Source: Gordionus sp. m RMFG-2023 (Eukaryota; Nematomorpha; Gordioida; Chordodea; Parachordodidae). From it: a stretch of DNA of 64,000 nucleotides. The stretch's first letter is position 1. The number at the start of each line of letters is the position of its first letter. Under the pieces are notes generated by a model. It ran no database searches and was not told where the DNA came from. It saw nothing but the letters and a program-made list of their open reading frames with translations. The stretch covers positions 50,755,366 to 50,819,365 of the forward strand of contig NC_088777.1 in NCBI RefSeq assembly GCF_954871325.1. Reading direction: 5' to 3'. Shown piece after piece: positions 38,101-46,639 of this stretch. Position numbers and translations under genes: made by a program.

Positions 38101-41100
38101 GATTACTATTATCATGTTCACTAAATTTACTATATAAATTATATAGTTATAATATGTACTTGGGCAACCTATAGTCAAAACTTTTATTGTATTAAAAAAG
38201 TTATATTTTTATAAAATAACGTAATATATAATAAAATATTTAATTTATAAATTATATTGATTTTTAAAAAAAATATATAAAGAGAAGAGGAGTATAGGCC
38301 GTGCTAGTGCAATAGGTGGTGTTAGAAGGGATCAAGGAAGGCAACCTAGTAGATATCAGGATTATTTATCATCCAGCAATTATCAATCTCCCAACGATGT
38401 GGATTCATCTTCCTCATTGGAAAAGGTTAAATAAAATATACAGAAAGAATATTCAATTTCAAATATTAATATGATAAATAATATAAATTTATCCAAATAA
38501 TTTGGGGCGGGCTGTACAACTAGTGCAAACTTGTAATATTGACTTATTAAATTAGAGGGTAATGAAAAATCTTAAGCAGTTAGTGCGAAATTTACAGTAA
38601 AGTTGTCATGAGAAGAGATATTCTCTGGGTTTCGCGGAATCCGTCTCAAAGAGAACCGAACTTTGGTACCAAATGAGGCATGAGTAGAGCCGGTAATGGG
38701 TATGAATATGCAAGAGGGATCGATGAAACTGTATTTGGTTATTTTCCGAGATTCGGAAGGTGTGAAGGCATCTGCGTTTTGGTTGGAAGGTTTATTAGGA
38801 TCAATGCCGGTGAAGTCCCAACCAAGCTGGCCCCTTAATAGAATTGAGGATCTTCCTACTGGTGATTACTCATCAATATTAAGGATTCCGGTTAATTCAA
38901 GTCTAGAAGGGATGCCCGCCAATTTAAGTGCTCGCCGGATAAGATCGTTAAATTTAGAGTTTCAAATGCCGCGGGAAATGGCCCCGTCAAAATCAGTAGT
39001 GGAGGCAATTGTTGACTCTGATTTATTTGCATGCCTAAGGCAGAACAATTTCGCAGTTACGTCTTAGTTCATTACTAGCTCTTTTGGGAAGAGGAGAAAG
39101 TCGAGATTACGAGAGCATACTTTTGGTTCACATCATAAAATAAACAGTGAGCTCGTTATCATGAAGGCTCTATTTTAGGTAAGCGGCGGAGCCTTCGTTG
39201 AATAGTTCATTCCTATCTTCTGTAAACACGAATAAGAAGGTAGTTGAGTGTTTAGGAATACAAAATTGTCTCAAAGATTTAGGCTACAACTTACGAAAAA
39301 AGTGTATGGAGAAGGGAAAGTTCTGAGATAAAAAAAAAGAACGAGTTAAAGGTGATCGTAAATGTTTACATGAAAGTTATGCCTGTAGCCATGGGTTATG
39401 ATGACGAGGTGTCGGCTTGAGATCACACGGAAATTTCAGATGATTTTGGTGAATCGAGAAATTTAAAGATGGAAGTGGGTCGAAGGGCGTAAAGATTTTA
39501 AGAATATAGCAAAAGTTTTTAAGGAAGAAAAATAAACTCGATGAAGAGGAAGATATTTGGATACGTTTATAAATCGAAGCATAGAAGTGAAAGCATTAGA
39601 GAGAAAGGTTATTGATAGATTTTTTAAACCGCTAACTGGGGGCCTGAGATGGGTTGGAGACATGTTCTCGATTTCTTCTAAATAATTTTTTTTTTGACTG
39701 TAGTCGACGCTGGATCAAATTTATAAGATCTTTTTAAATAAAAAATTTAATGTTAATAAAAGAAAATTTTATCTCATTAAAAGATTATATAAACACGATC
39801 AGGTGTTCACACTAGACTAACCCTTAGCCAATATCAGGCCTCCCTATATTTTTAACTTATGTAAAATCAAACAAATATGTTATTTAAGCTTCTTAAAATA
39901 ATTCTCTAATTTGTTAAATTTTTGGATAAACTTAGAAATACTATTCCAGACCGAGATTCAGCAACAGACAACAAAGATTACCCTTATACTTTGAGGATGA
40001 CAATTTCAATTCTTACGCGCAAAATAGAGGGCGTGAAAGAAAGGGGGAGCCGGATAACTTTTATTCAAGAATACCGCTAGGAATTCAGAGAATCAGAAAT
40101 AATAACCTAGGTTTTTTTTTAAAATAGTCTAATTTAATTTTAAAAAAATATAATATTTTCGTTGGATTGTCCGACAACAATTATTCATAAATATTTCGAG
40201 TCAAATGATGATTTTGAATGAAACTTAATGTCGTAATCGTAAATAAATCATATGTTCAGTGGTGCCATAAGGCAATCCGCTCAAATAGCTCCAAATCTGT
40301 TGTTATCACTTAAAATAATCTGCCATGGATTCATCCCAGGATTAATGTTCTTTCCTTTATTTGAGTCTATATAACACTGTTTTTTTTTGTATTTATATCA
40401 GAGAACTGCAGGTTCGGTCCTATGCCCGTTCTGGTCCTCTCCGGGTACACGGGCCTTATATTTTAAAATCAAATATTTTAAAATCAACATTATAAAACTA
40501 TAAATATTAAAAATAAATAAAAAACTTACTTTAAGAAAATCCAGGCCTGGACCTGAAAACTGAAAATATAAAACTTGTGCCGGGTCGATTAAAATTTTTT
40601 TTTAAATAGATCGGACCAAGCTGGGCCATGCAAATGGTACCTCTGCAGATCTCCGAGTTATATATTTGATGGATTTTTTTTTTATAATATATAATCATTT
40701 GCAACAAATGTCATGATTTTATTACCTAAATTGTAAGAAATCTTTATTCCTAGAGAAATCTTATGCAGTTAGTTATGTTCTTTAAAAAAAAATCATGTAT
40801 AAAACATTTTTTTTTCATATTCACTTTTATCCATTCTCCCCCCCCCGCCCCCATCTAGTCGATGAAAGAGGGTACCAAGAACATCAGTCTTCCTATCGAA
40901 ATAATCCGGTAAATGTATACGCAACAGCCAGCAATTTACCAAGTGACAATTTTATTTCCCAGCCTTTCGATCAAAACCAATTCGAACAACAACAGCAAAG
41001 TTCCCCGCTAAATGAACAACCTCGGCTAGGGCAAACGCAGGAGTTCTCCTTTCAAAATCCCCCTTTCCAAGTCTACGATGATAGTAAAAGGCAGGTTCAA

Positions 41101-44100
41101 CGGCAATTAAGTAACAGCCCTTACAACAACAGTTATCAGCAGCGCCCTCCTTCGAGAGACATCCCCCTCAATTTAAACAAAGATTTCCAAGACGTACTTC
41201 ACGACCTACGGCACTGTTCGAGCACTTATAAAGCTGACGGAACGGATACGGGAGAATTTAACGATTTGAGGGACATTGTCGAACAATTTTACGAATACCT
41301 TTCGTACGTTGATCCTAATAAAGTTAGTAGTAGTAATCCTAAGTTGTTGCTTATTCAGCAAAAAAATAGATTAGACCTAACGAAAATTCGTAATTTCTTT
41401 TTACTCAGCAAAATTTTTCTACATTTAAATTGTATGAAGACGTTACTTTTTTTCTTCAGTTTTAAACAAACGATACATTTTTAAGTTATTTCCTGTGTCC
41501 ATTTTTATCGATCAATAAATCACTTAATAATTATAAAATGTAAAAATTTAATGTCGAAGAATAAGAGTTTGGGAGAACAAGAGATTATAAACGATAGTCC
41601 AAACATACCTGGACCAAGTCAGACGCCTTCCCCCATATACAGGGATCTTACGAAAAGTGACGATTTCAAACTCGCCAAGACTGACAAAAAGAAAAACACA
41701 TTCGGAAATGGTTAGTATTTTTATTTTATTTTTTTTGGTAACTAAATGATGTTATAAAATTTTAAAAAATGCGCTCAAATAAGTTGATCACGTAAATATG
41801 CACTGATGCTAACAGAATTTTGTATATTAAAATTCTCGTTGCATTAAATTCCAGCCAAAATTTTACCTGATAAACTTTAATGTTTTCGAAGTCGGGCTAG
41901 GGTTAGATATACTTAGTGTTATTTAAACTACCTAACTTTAGTCAACTATAAAACAGCGTGGCCGCCATATTTTTTATCCAAAAATATATCAATCTTCAAG
42001 TTGAAACTCAACTTAGAAGCTTAGTTTAATTGGATTTTTTAGGCTAAATGATTGATTAAGCCACAATAGAGAGGTTCAAAGTTAGGTGATTTAAAAACAC
42101 TAGTTAGACATGATCATATGGTTTTTTAAAGGATTTTTTGAATATATTTTATTTTTCATTTAAAAAAAAATAATTCCGAATTCGATTTGCAGATATAATC
42201 TCGACAGCTTTGAAAAGTTTCGATTTTTTGAGCGGAGACGAAAAACAGAAAAACTCTTCAAGGAATAAAAATAGGTTTCATATTTTTTTTTCGTATAAAA
42301 AAAAGCACGGGTGGCCCCCCTCTCCACCATTTTTCTACTTTTAAGAATCAACTCATTAGAACCATCTGATTCGAGCTTATGACTCATCTCGAGAAAATCC
42401 CGAATTAATACATTTCAAATAAAAATGGCGCCTTCTTTTTTTATTTTTTTTAATCTTAATTTAAACATCCCCCCCCCCCCCGTTAGATCGAAAGAAAATT
42501 ACGATTACCCTCAAACTCCTTCGAATCCGAACGCCGCCGTAAATAGGGGAAACGACAATATACCCTTCATGGACTCTGGATTCGATTCATCCGCCACCGG
42601 AAGCTTGGATAGGAACATCTCGCGTCAGCGGCAAGGTTTTTTTTATAAAATACTTAATTATTTTTATTTTATTTATTTTTCAGTATTTCTGGAATAACGA
42701 CTTACTCTGCATTCACAGTTAGCTGGGGAATTCGCGGGAAAGTATATTTTGAATCCCCATAAATTCGCGCCAATCGTGAACGCAGGGTTAAGTCGGAATC
42801 CCTTATGATCAAGAATCTCTCAAATTTAAAGCTTGTACGTAGACGTTTTTTTTTAAATTTGAACAAAAAAAATCTGATTTTAGATGTATTCCAGCGTGTG
42901 TAAGATTATCATCTACTATATAAATTTTTAGGACAATTTAGTCTTGGACCTTCATTCTTATAAATCTATAAGGGTATTGAACTTAAGATTAGTTTCAAAA
43001 ATTTACCTCAAAATCGTTTCAAACTCATATAGTAGGTATATTATAATACACACGAAGAACGCTTGAATAAATTATTGATAAAATCCCATTTTATTTAAAA
43101 ATACCCCTTCGTAATTGATTTAAAATGGAGAGATTAGAAATCCTCACCAGAAAAAGTTATTAGACCTATATTAATAAAAAAAAATTGATTAAGCAGAGCT
43201 CTCCATACTCCAATAACGTTGAGTCTCTCCCATATAATAATTCGATTTCAAAATCGATATTAACTAAGTATTTTGACAATGAGGTCACCCACCTTGAAAT
43301 TTCGATGTTGAAATTGTATTATTAGGTTAAGGGTTAGGGTTAGGTTAACACTCTCCCACCACGTGTTATAACATTTTTTTAATATCTTGAAAAATATTTT
43401 TTAACAAAAAGTGATAACGAGTGGCGATTGGATATCAACGGGCGATTCCAGCCTCGATAAATGTCTGAGGATTCATTTAGCCCAAGTCAGTAGAGCCCTA
43501 AAACAATTAACAATAAACTTGAAATCTAACGAAGAACAAGATGGCGGCAATATGAGCATAAATATCAGCATGCCACTCAGCAGAGTGAAATGGCTCAAGA
43601 TAATAAAGGTGCAAAGTCTGTGTCTGGAGATTTATTTCGAAATAGCGACTCACCAAGCCTCGAGGGATTTCAATGTTGTCCTCGCTATAATAAACAGTTT
43701 AATTTACACTTTATTTGTTGTTGCTGTTGTTTATTTCAATGTTGTCCTCGCTATGATAAACAGTTTAATTTACACTTTTTGTTGTTGTTGTTTATTTCAA
43801 TGATGTCCTCGCTATAATAAACAGTTTAATTTAGATTTTATTTGTTGTTGTTTATTTCAATGTTGTCCTCGCTATAATAAACAATTTAATTTACACTTTT
43901 TTGTTGTTGTTGTTGTTTTATCTTATATTGAAAAATTGCGTTTTATATACATATATATAAAAAAAAAGAATACACCAACTTGAACGGTTGGGGAAACGTT
44001 AACAAGATCGCTTCGTTTTGGGGCAAGGCGTTACAGGGTAGTAGCGGTTCTCTATCTTCCCCTCTGTCTCCTTACCCGAACCAAATATTATTGATTCAAG

Positions 44101-46634
44101 CTAGGCAATTCGAAAACTGTTTGGAGAGGGAATACCTACCTTTCCTCCTCAAAGGTCACACTCAACAGATCATATCTTTAGGTAACTTATATCTATCCCT
44201 TATTCATTTATTGACTCTCAATAAACTCTTACCCAGCAGCTTGTAGGAATATATTTTTTTTTTGTTAATGACAAGAATTTTGATATTTAGAGAATGATCA
44301 TCTTTACTGTTTATAAAATAAGAATTTGTTAATTTTTTATATTTTAATAAAATATAAGAGAGGGGTGTGGGAGTAGTTTTGTCACGCGTCTTTAAGGAAT
44401 TAAGAGGGATAAAGGGAGTATTCGAAGAAACATTTGTAATTCCATTTTAGCATTTCAATTTGAGTTTTTTTTGTTTTAAAGGTAAGGGACTCGGTTTAAA
44501 ATTGCAAAGCAATATTTCATATCTAATTATTGTTAGTTATAATTCCGTATAAAAAAAAACTACTAAACTGTTTGATTGTTTTGTTTTTTTTTTAAATAAA
44601 ATAACCCGCTATCTTAAAATAATTTGCAAGGAGGGTTTTACTTGATTATCGCAAAGATTAATATTTATTTTTAATATTTTACCTTATTCGTTCCCCTCCC
44701 CCTTCCCAAGTATTTCCGAAGGTGATAGGGGAAATTCAAAGGATAATAGTTACCCCCTTTGTTCCTTCCTGGAATGACATGCCTCAGAGCGAAGGAAACG
44801 AAATGGCTTCGATGGGTGTCGGCAACTACATAACTCTGCTTCAATTAGTGTTTTACTTGAAATTGAACATTATAACCGATTTTAAGGCGCATTTAGACGA
44901 ATTAGCGAAGGAATGTAAGTTAAAATTCTTTTTTTTTTCATTTTAATGAAATTAAATTAATTAATTAATACGCAAATAAAGTGGAATTCCGGGATTTATT
45001 TAACGCCGGCAATCAGAACGGACTTATAAAATACATTTTGTCGTTGAACAACGATCTCCCTCCGGCCAATAGCTTCGATATGATTTGTCGCCTTTTATGC
45101 AATAACGATGAAATAAATCGATTTACAGGTTAAAAATATATAACGTATATTACAACAATATTTCACGTGAGAAATTTAAGAATTGCCATAAAAATATCAG
45201 CATTGATTCATAATAATTCAATTCACTTATATCCAATCTTAGCACTCAATTCTCTTTAACTCCGATGGTAGAACGAAAAATATGCCCTTTAAAGAATGAA
45301 TATAAAGAGATTTGCCCTTACTTATCTATCATATATTTTTTCTTCTTTTTTTTGAAATCCCCCCCCTCCTCTCCCTCATCCCCAAAACAAGTGACTTACC
45401 TGAATAGCTTGAGCAACCATCCGGAAGCAAAAAGAAAAGCGGTGCTACGTGCTCTGGCTTGCTTAGAATCCAACGATATTATTATAAGGTGTGGTGCTTG
45501 CAGAGCGCTGCAACATTTGAAGGTAATTAATATAATTAATGAATAATAAACAATAGCTAAAGGGGATGCTAAAAGAGGCTAATTTATTTTAAAATAAGTG
45601 CCTATATTTTTTCCCCCACTGTATAGAGGACTTTACTTCCGTAACCCTCCTTTTGCGGGTCTTCGGTCCGCTTTTGCCTGGCCTTCGGCCGAGTTTTATG
45701 CCATTTATAACCCTCTCCCCATACTTTAATTAATTTTAATAAACGTGTATTCGCCAATCTATGTAACGTAAATGCAGACCCTTAAAACAAAACGACAAAT
45801 TCTTAAAATAACCCCCCATTTTAAAAGTTTTTCATCTTATCTAAGAAAAAAGGTAGAAAACTATTTTTACCAAGTTCTTGATTTAGCCATTTCTTTTTAG
45901 AATATTAGAATAGATAGGGAACTATTCAAAATGGACATCTAATTAATTGGCAATGATATATATTATATGATACTAGATCGGCGTTTAATTAATTAAAAGT
46001 GTACATACATAGGAGTCAGTTGTTGCGCAATTTTATTGTTTGTATTGGGCGACTAATTGTCTTATTCATCTGAATAATACACATTATAATTCATTTAATC
46101 TGCGGTCAGACCACAAAATGACGCTACAGCTGACCATATATTTTGAGCACTTTATATGTTTTATTAAATAAATGAGTAAAATAACCAATCTAGTAATATA
46201 TATACACACATCATTGTTAATTATGAAAATTAATAAAACTTTTGTATAACTCAAAGAAAATCAGCGCAAAAAAATTAATGTATTTTCGAATTTTTGTTTT
46301 GTATTTTTAATCTAAAAAAAAACAATTATTGATTGAATATACAATTATTATCAATTTTCTTCCCATTTATTTTACGTACTTCAAGGCGACCGAATCTATT
46401 AACCAGTTGCTCAACGTATTCACTAACGACCCAAATGTCAAAGTGAATGAATCCGCTAGAATAGCCCTCTTGAACTTGGGTCCAACCGGAATAAGCGCCT
46501 ACGAAAAATTCTTGGCTAACCGTCTCCCCGCGTCCCAACAACGAAATAATGGAATTAATCATTATTCGAACGGAAACCAAGGAATATATAATTTAGGCAA
46601 CTACGGCAATTTCAATTCAGATTCACAATTATAA
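30967..46634 (+). CDS. RIPOR/FAM65 homologue, whole spliced coding span (about 20 exons)
   Basis: The family binds RHO-type GTPases and 14-3-3 proteins and influences cell polarity and adhesion in vertebrates; the same role here is inferred. Exons were placed by splice sites, frame and recalled similarity to human RIPOR proteins. Order: disordered N terminus (about 380 residues); helical segment with QYVSYLKVRINDMIRCYE and AQRLLKHLEYHATKIDRLYD, then LRDG; a globular part with GYARIGAGDQFDIAIKYDF and, across a junction, FFWNPLG (human WNPFD); a long polar middle; and a C-terminal ARM/HEAT-like region ending in KRKAVLRALACLESNDIII and SARIALLNLG. My exons total about 1,550 residues, longer than human RIPOR1 (about 1,220), mainly from disordered sequence. 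Phases agree except at two or three middle joints. Stop TAA at 46,632; AATAAA at 46,757. Which vertebrate paralogue it matches best is not decidable by eye. Confidence 0.88.
32907..33106. mobile_element. Short hAT-type element, TAGTGTTG ends, perfect 8-bp duplication
   Basis: A 200-bp unit from TAGTGTTGCTAAACCGG to CCGTTCAACAACACTA, flanked by AGTTGAAC at 32,899-32,906 and 33,107-33,114. Relatives lie at 5,895-6,121 and, as a scrap, at 10,835. No coding capacity. It lies in the first large intron of RIPOR. Confidence 0.85.
34461..34594. repeat. (GGAA)n microsatellite in RIPOR intron
   Basis: About 134 bases of perfect AAGG/GGAA period-4 repeat, about 33 copies. Open frames in all directions across it (KEGR and LPSF repeats) are artefacts. 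Tandem GGAA can bind ETS factors in vertebrates; no such role is shown here. Confidence 0.97.
34933..35282 (+). CDS. RIPOR exon B: helical/HR1-like segment
   Basis: Acceptor 'ttttgtttatag', donor GATG|GTAAGA. It encodes QYVSYLKVRINDMIRCYE, a basic linker, KKIKNAQRLLKHLEYHATKI and DRLYDDYLQNHKLRD. In human RIPOR1 the matching stretch is AKAQRFMRHLEFHLSKVDEL then YDAYCIQWRLRDG. Enters in phase 2 and leaves in phase 1. Confidence 0.93.
35921..36094 (+). CDS. RIPOR exon C
   Basis: Acceptor 'tgttcaatag', donor AAAG|GTTAGT. It reads GAKTMSFAYCDPAISSSAK then MKESLVHLESERKNCDKNM and TIENRLQTLMGTFHFVIK. The human counterpart has RESLQELGRSLHECTEDMSA, IEGALEVHLGEFHLRMKG. Phase 1 in and out. Confidence 0.93.
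36148..36245. repeat. (GGAA)n microsatellite in RIPOR intron
   Basis: About 95 bases of GGAA/AAGG period-4 repeat between exons C and D, bounded by purine-rich sequence (GGGAGGAAGAAAGG on the left, GGGAAGGGAAG on the right). The whole intron is only 248 bp, so the array makes up much of it. Confidence 0.95.
36343..36521 (+). CDS. RIPOR exon D
   Basis: Acceptor 'caaattatttag', donor AAAG|GTACAA. It encodes ISGYARIGAGDQFDIAIKYD, then KKFSAKCKVDRRLDQMWDKR and VYPLLLHEIMRLK, matching human GYARLCPGDQYEVLMRLG, QRWRLKGRIESDDSQTWDEE and IPTLHENLEIKV. Phase 1 in, phase 0 out. Confidence 0.94.
36640..36785 (+). CDS. RIPOR exon E
   Basis: Acceptor 'ttctaatattag', donor TGGAA|GTAATC. Encodes KEVKTLNNATLTKTTLDPLD, then LLSIIPILKYIKLTPNGSLK and LNVLFFW. 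Its Trp completes the WNP motif across the junction with exon F. Phase 0 in, phase 2 out. Confidence 0.93.
37081..37346 (+). CDS. RIPOR exon F: end of globular domain, start of disordered middle
   Basis: Acceptor 'attattaaag', donor CAAAG|GTAACC. Begins NPLGNELAEELDFLYENSQF, then passes into a Ser/Gly/Pro-rich sequence (PPLMLDGGSGRGVKFSGDKA). Phase 2 in, phase 1 out. Confidence 0.9.
37527..37591 (+). CDS. RIPOR exon G (3' end uncertain)
   Basis: Acceptor 'ttaatctttag' with phase 1 gives NFVARILQSAALPDLVFTPR then RGDGDT. The frame stays open right up to the hAT-type element at 37,624. I placed the end at the GAC G|GTGATA donor, but reading to CCC A|GTGGCG inside the element edge is equally possible. 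A shift of one frame is also open from 'gcgag|gat' on, so the true reading is unresolved. Confidence 0.5.
37624..38000. mobile_element. Short hAT-type element, CAGTGGCGTAGC ends (copy 2), in or beside a RIPOR exon
   Basis: A 377-bp unit with the same ends and paired 'gggccttcggccc' / 'cggccttcggccg' hairpins as the copy at 24,031. Flanks are CCTAGACC (37,616-37,623) and CCTAGCCC (38,001-38,008), 7 of 8 identical. Coding-like sequence abuts it on both sides. The right-hand duplication carries CCTAG, which could serve as a splice acceptor, so the element may now lie inside an intron. Confidence 0.9.
38006..38050 (+). CDS. RIPOR candidate small exon after the hAT-type insertion
   Basis: After 'gcctag' one frame reads HSRPPLAKPASIRL and ends CTAAG|GTAAGA, a strong donor with phase 2 that fits the next exon. 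Entering from exon G in phase 1 is consistent. It is short and depends on splice logic alone. Confidence 0.4.
38290..38425 (+). CDS. RIPOR exon H: disordered middle
   Basis: Reads SIGRASAIGGVRRDQGRQPS, then RYQDYLSSSNYQSPNDVDSS and SSLEK. The acceptor is placed at 'aaagagaagag' to match phase 2; other AGs nearby would change the first codons. Donor AAAAG|GTTAAA gives phase 0, which does not fit the next exon's phase 2, so a small exon is probably missing between them. Confidence 0.7.
38560..39680. other. GC-richer block of unknown origin inside a RIPOR intron
   Basis: For about 1.1 kb the base composition becomes markedly less AT-rich than any neighbouring intron, and long A/T runs vanish. 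A 123-residue open frame (38,696-39,067, +) and open stretches on the minus strand both have mixed amino-acid composition. I recognise no domain on either strand and see no terminal repeats or target duplication. Beyond 39,070 stops are frequent on both strands. It could be a transferred organellar or foreign fragment, an eroded mobile element or a hidden exon cluster. Nothing firm. Confidence 0.4.
39950..40110 (+). CDS. RIPOR exon I: disordered middle
   Basis: Acceptor 'atactattccag', donor CCTAG|GTTTTT. The open frame reads RFSNRQQRLPLYFEDDNFNS then YAQNRGRERKGEPDNFYSRI and PLGIQRIRNNNL. Phase 2 in, phase 1 out; the exit joins exon J cleanly (NNNL-V-DERG). Confidence 0.7.
40399..40655. mobile_element. 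GGCC-rich CAGAG-type short element with 8-bp duplication
   Basis: A 257-bp unit from CAGAGAACTGCAGG to GGTACCTCTGCAGATCTCCG, flanked by ATTTATAT (40,391-40,398) and AGTTATAT (40,656-40,663), 7 of 8 identical. The interior has 'gggtacacggg' and 'aggcctgg' patches. It lies in the intron between exons I and J. Confidence 0.7.
40859..41322 (+). CDS. RIPOR exon J: Gln/Asn/Pro-rich middle plus start of helical part
   Basis: Acceptor 'cgcccccatctag' after a long C/T tract, donor AATAAA|GTTAGT. Starts DERGYQEHQSSYRNNPVNV, has a Gln run (FEQQQQSS), then DIPLNLNKDFQDVLHDLRHC and DLRDIVEQFYEYLSYVDPNK, which look helical. Phase 1 in, phase 0 out. The frame continues 160 bases into the intron to a stop at 41,484. 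Confidence 0.85.
41560..41710 (+). CDS. RIPOR exon K: disordered middle
   Basis: Reads NKSLGEQEIINDSPNIPGPS then QTPSPIYRDLTKSDDFKLAK, TDKKKNTFGN, ending AATG|GTTAGT in phase 1. The acceptor 'tgtcgaag' lacks a good pyrimidine tract. An ATG at 41,551 in the same frame (MSKNKS) could instead be an internal start, so this end is uncertain. Confidence 0.65.
42193..42274 (+). CDS. RIPOR small exon K2
   Basis: Too short for a simple open-frame scan but supported by splicing: acceptor 'gatttgcag', donor AATAG|GTTTCA. Phase 1 in and 2 out match exons K and L exactly. Reads DIISTALKSFDFLSGDEKQK then NSSRNKN. Confidence 0.7.
42487..42635 (+). CDS. RIPOR exon L: disordered middle
   Basis: Acceptor 'ccccccccgttag', donor GGCAAG|GTTTTT. 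Reads SKENYDYPQTPSNPNAAVNR then GNDNIPFMDSGFDSSATGSL, DRNISRQRQ. Phase 2 in, phase 1 out. Confidence 0.82.
42640..43411 (+). other. RIPOR intron with telomere-like motif
   Basis: A 776-bp intron. At 43,322-43,350 it carries 'ttaggttaagggttagggttaggttaa', about four TTAGGG-like units with two perfect ones. No exon recognised. Confidence 0.6.
43412..43608 (+). CDS. RIPOR exon M: start of ARM/HEAT-like domain
   Basis: Acceptor 'aacaaaaag', minimal donor ATAAAG|GTGCAA (phase 0). Reads VITSGDWISTGDSSLDKCLR then IHLAQVSRALKQLTINLKSN and MPLSRVKWLKIIK. The frame stays open past this donor (VQSLCLEIYFEIATHQASRD) into the tandem repeat, so the exon may end later, near 43,616-43,675. The joint to exon N is not settled. 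Confidence 0.75.
43671..43920. repeat. 62-bp tandem repeat, about 4 copies
   Basis: Units of the form 'tttcaatgttgtcctcgctataataaacagtttaattta' plus a GTTGTT tail repeat four times at intervals of roughly 62-66 bases. The first copy overlaps coding-like sequence at the end of exon M. Copies differ by a few bases (ATGATAAAC, GATGTCC variants) and in the length of the GTT run. Confidence 0.92.
43969..44181 (+). CDS. RIPOR exon N: ARM/HEAT-like domain
   Basis: Reads YTNLNGWGNVNKIASFWGKA, SPYPNQILLIQARQFENCLE, REYLPFLLKGHTQQIISL. NKIASFW matches human GFLTFWDQC. Donor TTTAG|GTAACT, phase 1. The start is either 43,969 (phase 1) or 44,007 (phase 0, after 'gttaacaag'); the latter fits exon M's minimal donor. 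Confidence 0.8.
44711..44914 (+). CDS. RIPOR exon O
   Basis: Acceptor 'ccccttcccaag', donor GAAT|GTAAGT (strong). Reads FPKVIGEIQRIIVTPFVPSW, MGVGNYITLLQLVFYLKLNI, ITDFKAHLDELAKE. The second half matches human LTVFQFWSFVETLDSPTMEA. Phase 1 in and out. Confidence 0.9.
44982..45128 (+). CDS. RIPOR exon P
   Basis: Acceptor 'gcaaataaag', donor ACAG|GTTAAA. Reads EFRDLFNAGNQNGLIKYILS, LNNDLPPANSFDMICRLLCN, NDEINRFT, helical repeats matching human LRALSSLLVHGNNKVMAAV at the end. The preceding intron is only 67 bp. Phase 1 in and out. Confidence 0.9.
45392..45522 (+). CDS. RIPOR exon Q
   Basis: Acceptor after a long C/T tract, 'ccccaaaacaag'; donor TTGAAG|GTAATT. Reads TYLNSLSNHPEAKRKAVLRA, LACLESNDIIIRCGACRALQ, HLK. 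Matches human RERALLCFLDQLEDEDVQTR, VAGCLALGCIK. Phase 1 in, phase 0 out. Confidence 0.93.
45590..45745. mobile_element. hAT-type scrap with TTCGG hairpins in RIPOR intron
   Basis: 'tgcgggtcttcggtccgc' and 'cctggccttcggccgag' at 45,654-45,695 match the subterminal hairpins of the hAT at 49,573 ('gcgggccgaaggcccgc') and of the CAGTGGCG elements. No ends or duplication visible. Confidence 0.5.
46386..46634 (+). CDS. RIPOR last exon R
   Basis: Acceptor 'acgtacttcaag', phase 0. Reads ATESINQLLNVFTNDPNVKV, NESARIALLNLGPTGISAYE, KFLANRLPASQQ, then a Gly/Asn/Tyr tail and TAA. Matches human APEGIEPLVYLCQTDTEAVR, EAARQSLQQCGEEG. AATAAA at 46,757-46,762 is a likely polyadenylation signal. Confidence 0.94.
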   Translation, partial: ATESINQLLNVFTNDPNVKVNESARIALLNLGPTGISAYEKFLANRLPASQQRNNGINHYSNGNQGIYNLGNYGNFNSDSQL

Positions 46635-46639
46635 GATTT

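Noticed and set aside
38696-39067. 123-residue open frame as an independent gene
   Set aside because: No recognised domain, no splice signals that fit RIPOR, and equally open minus-strand sequence; reported only as part of a composition island.
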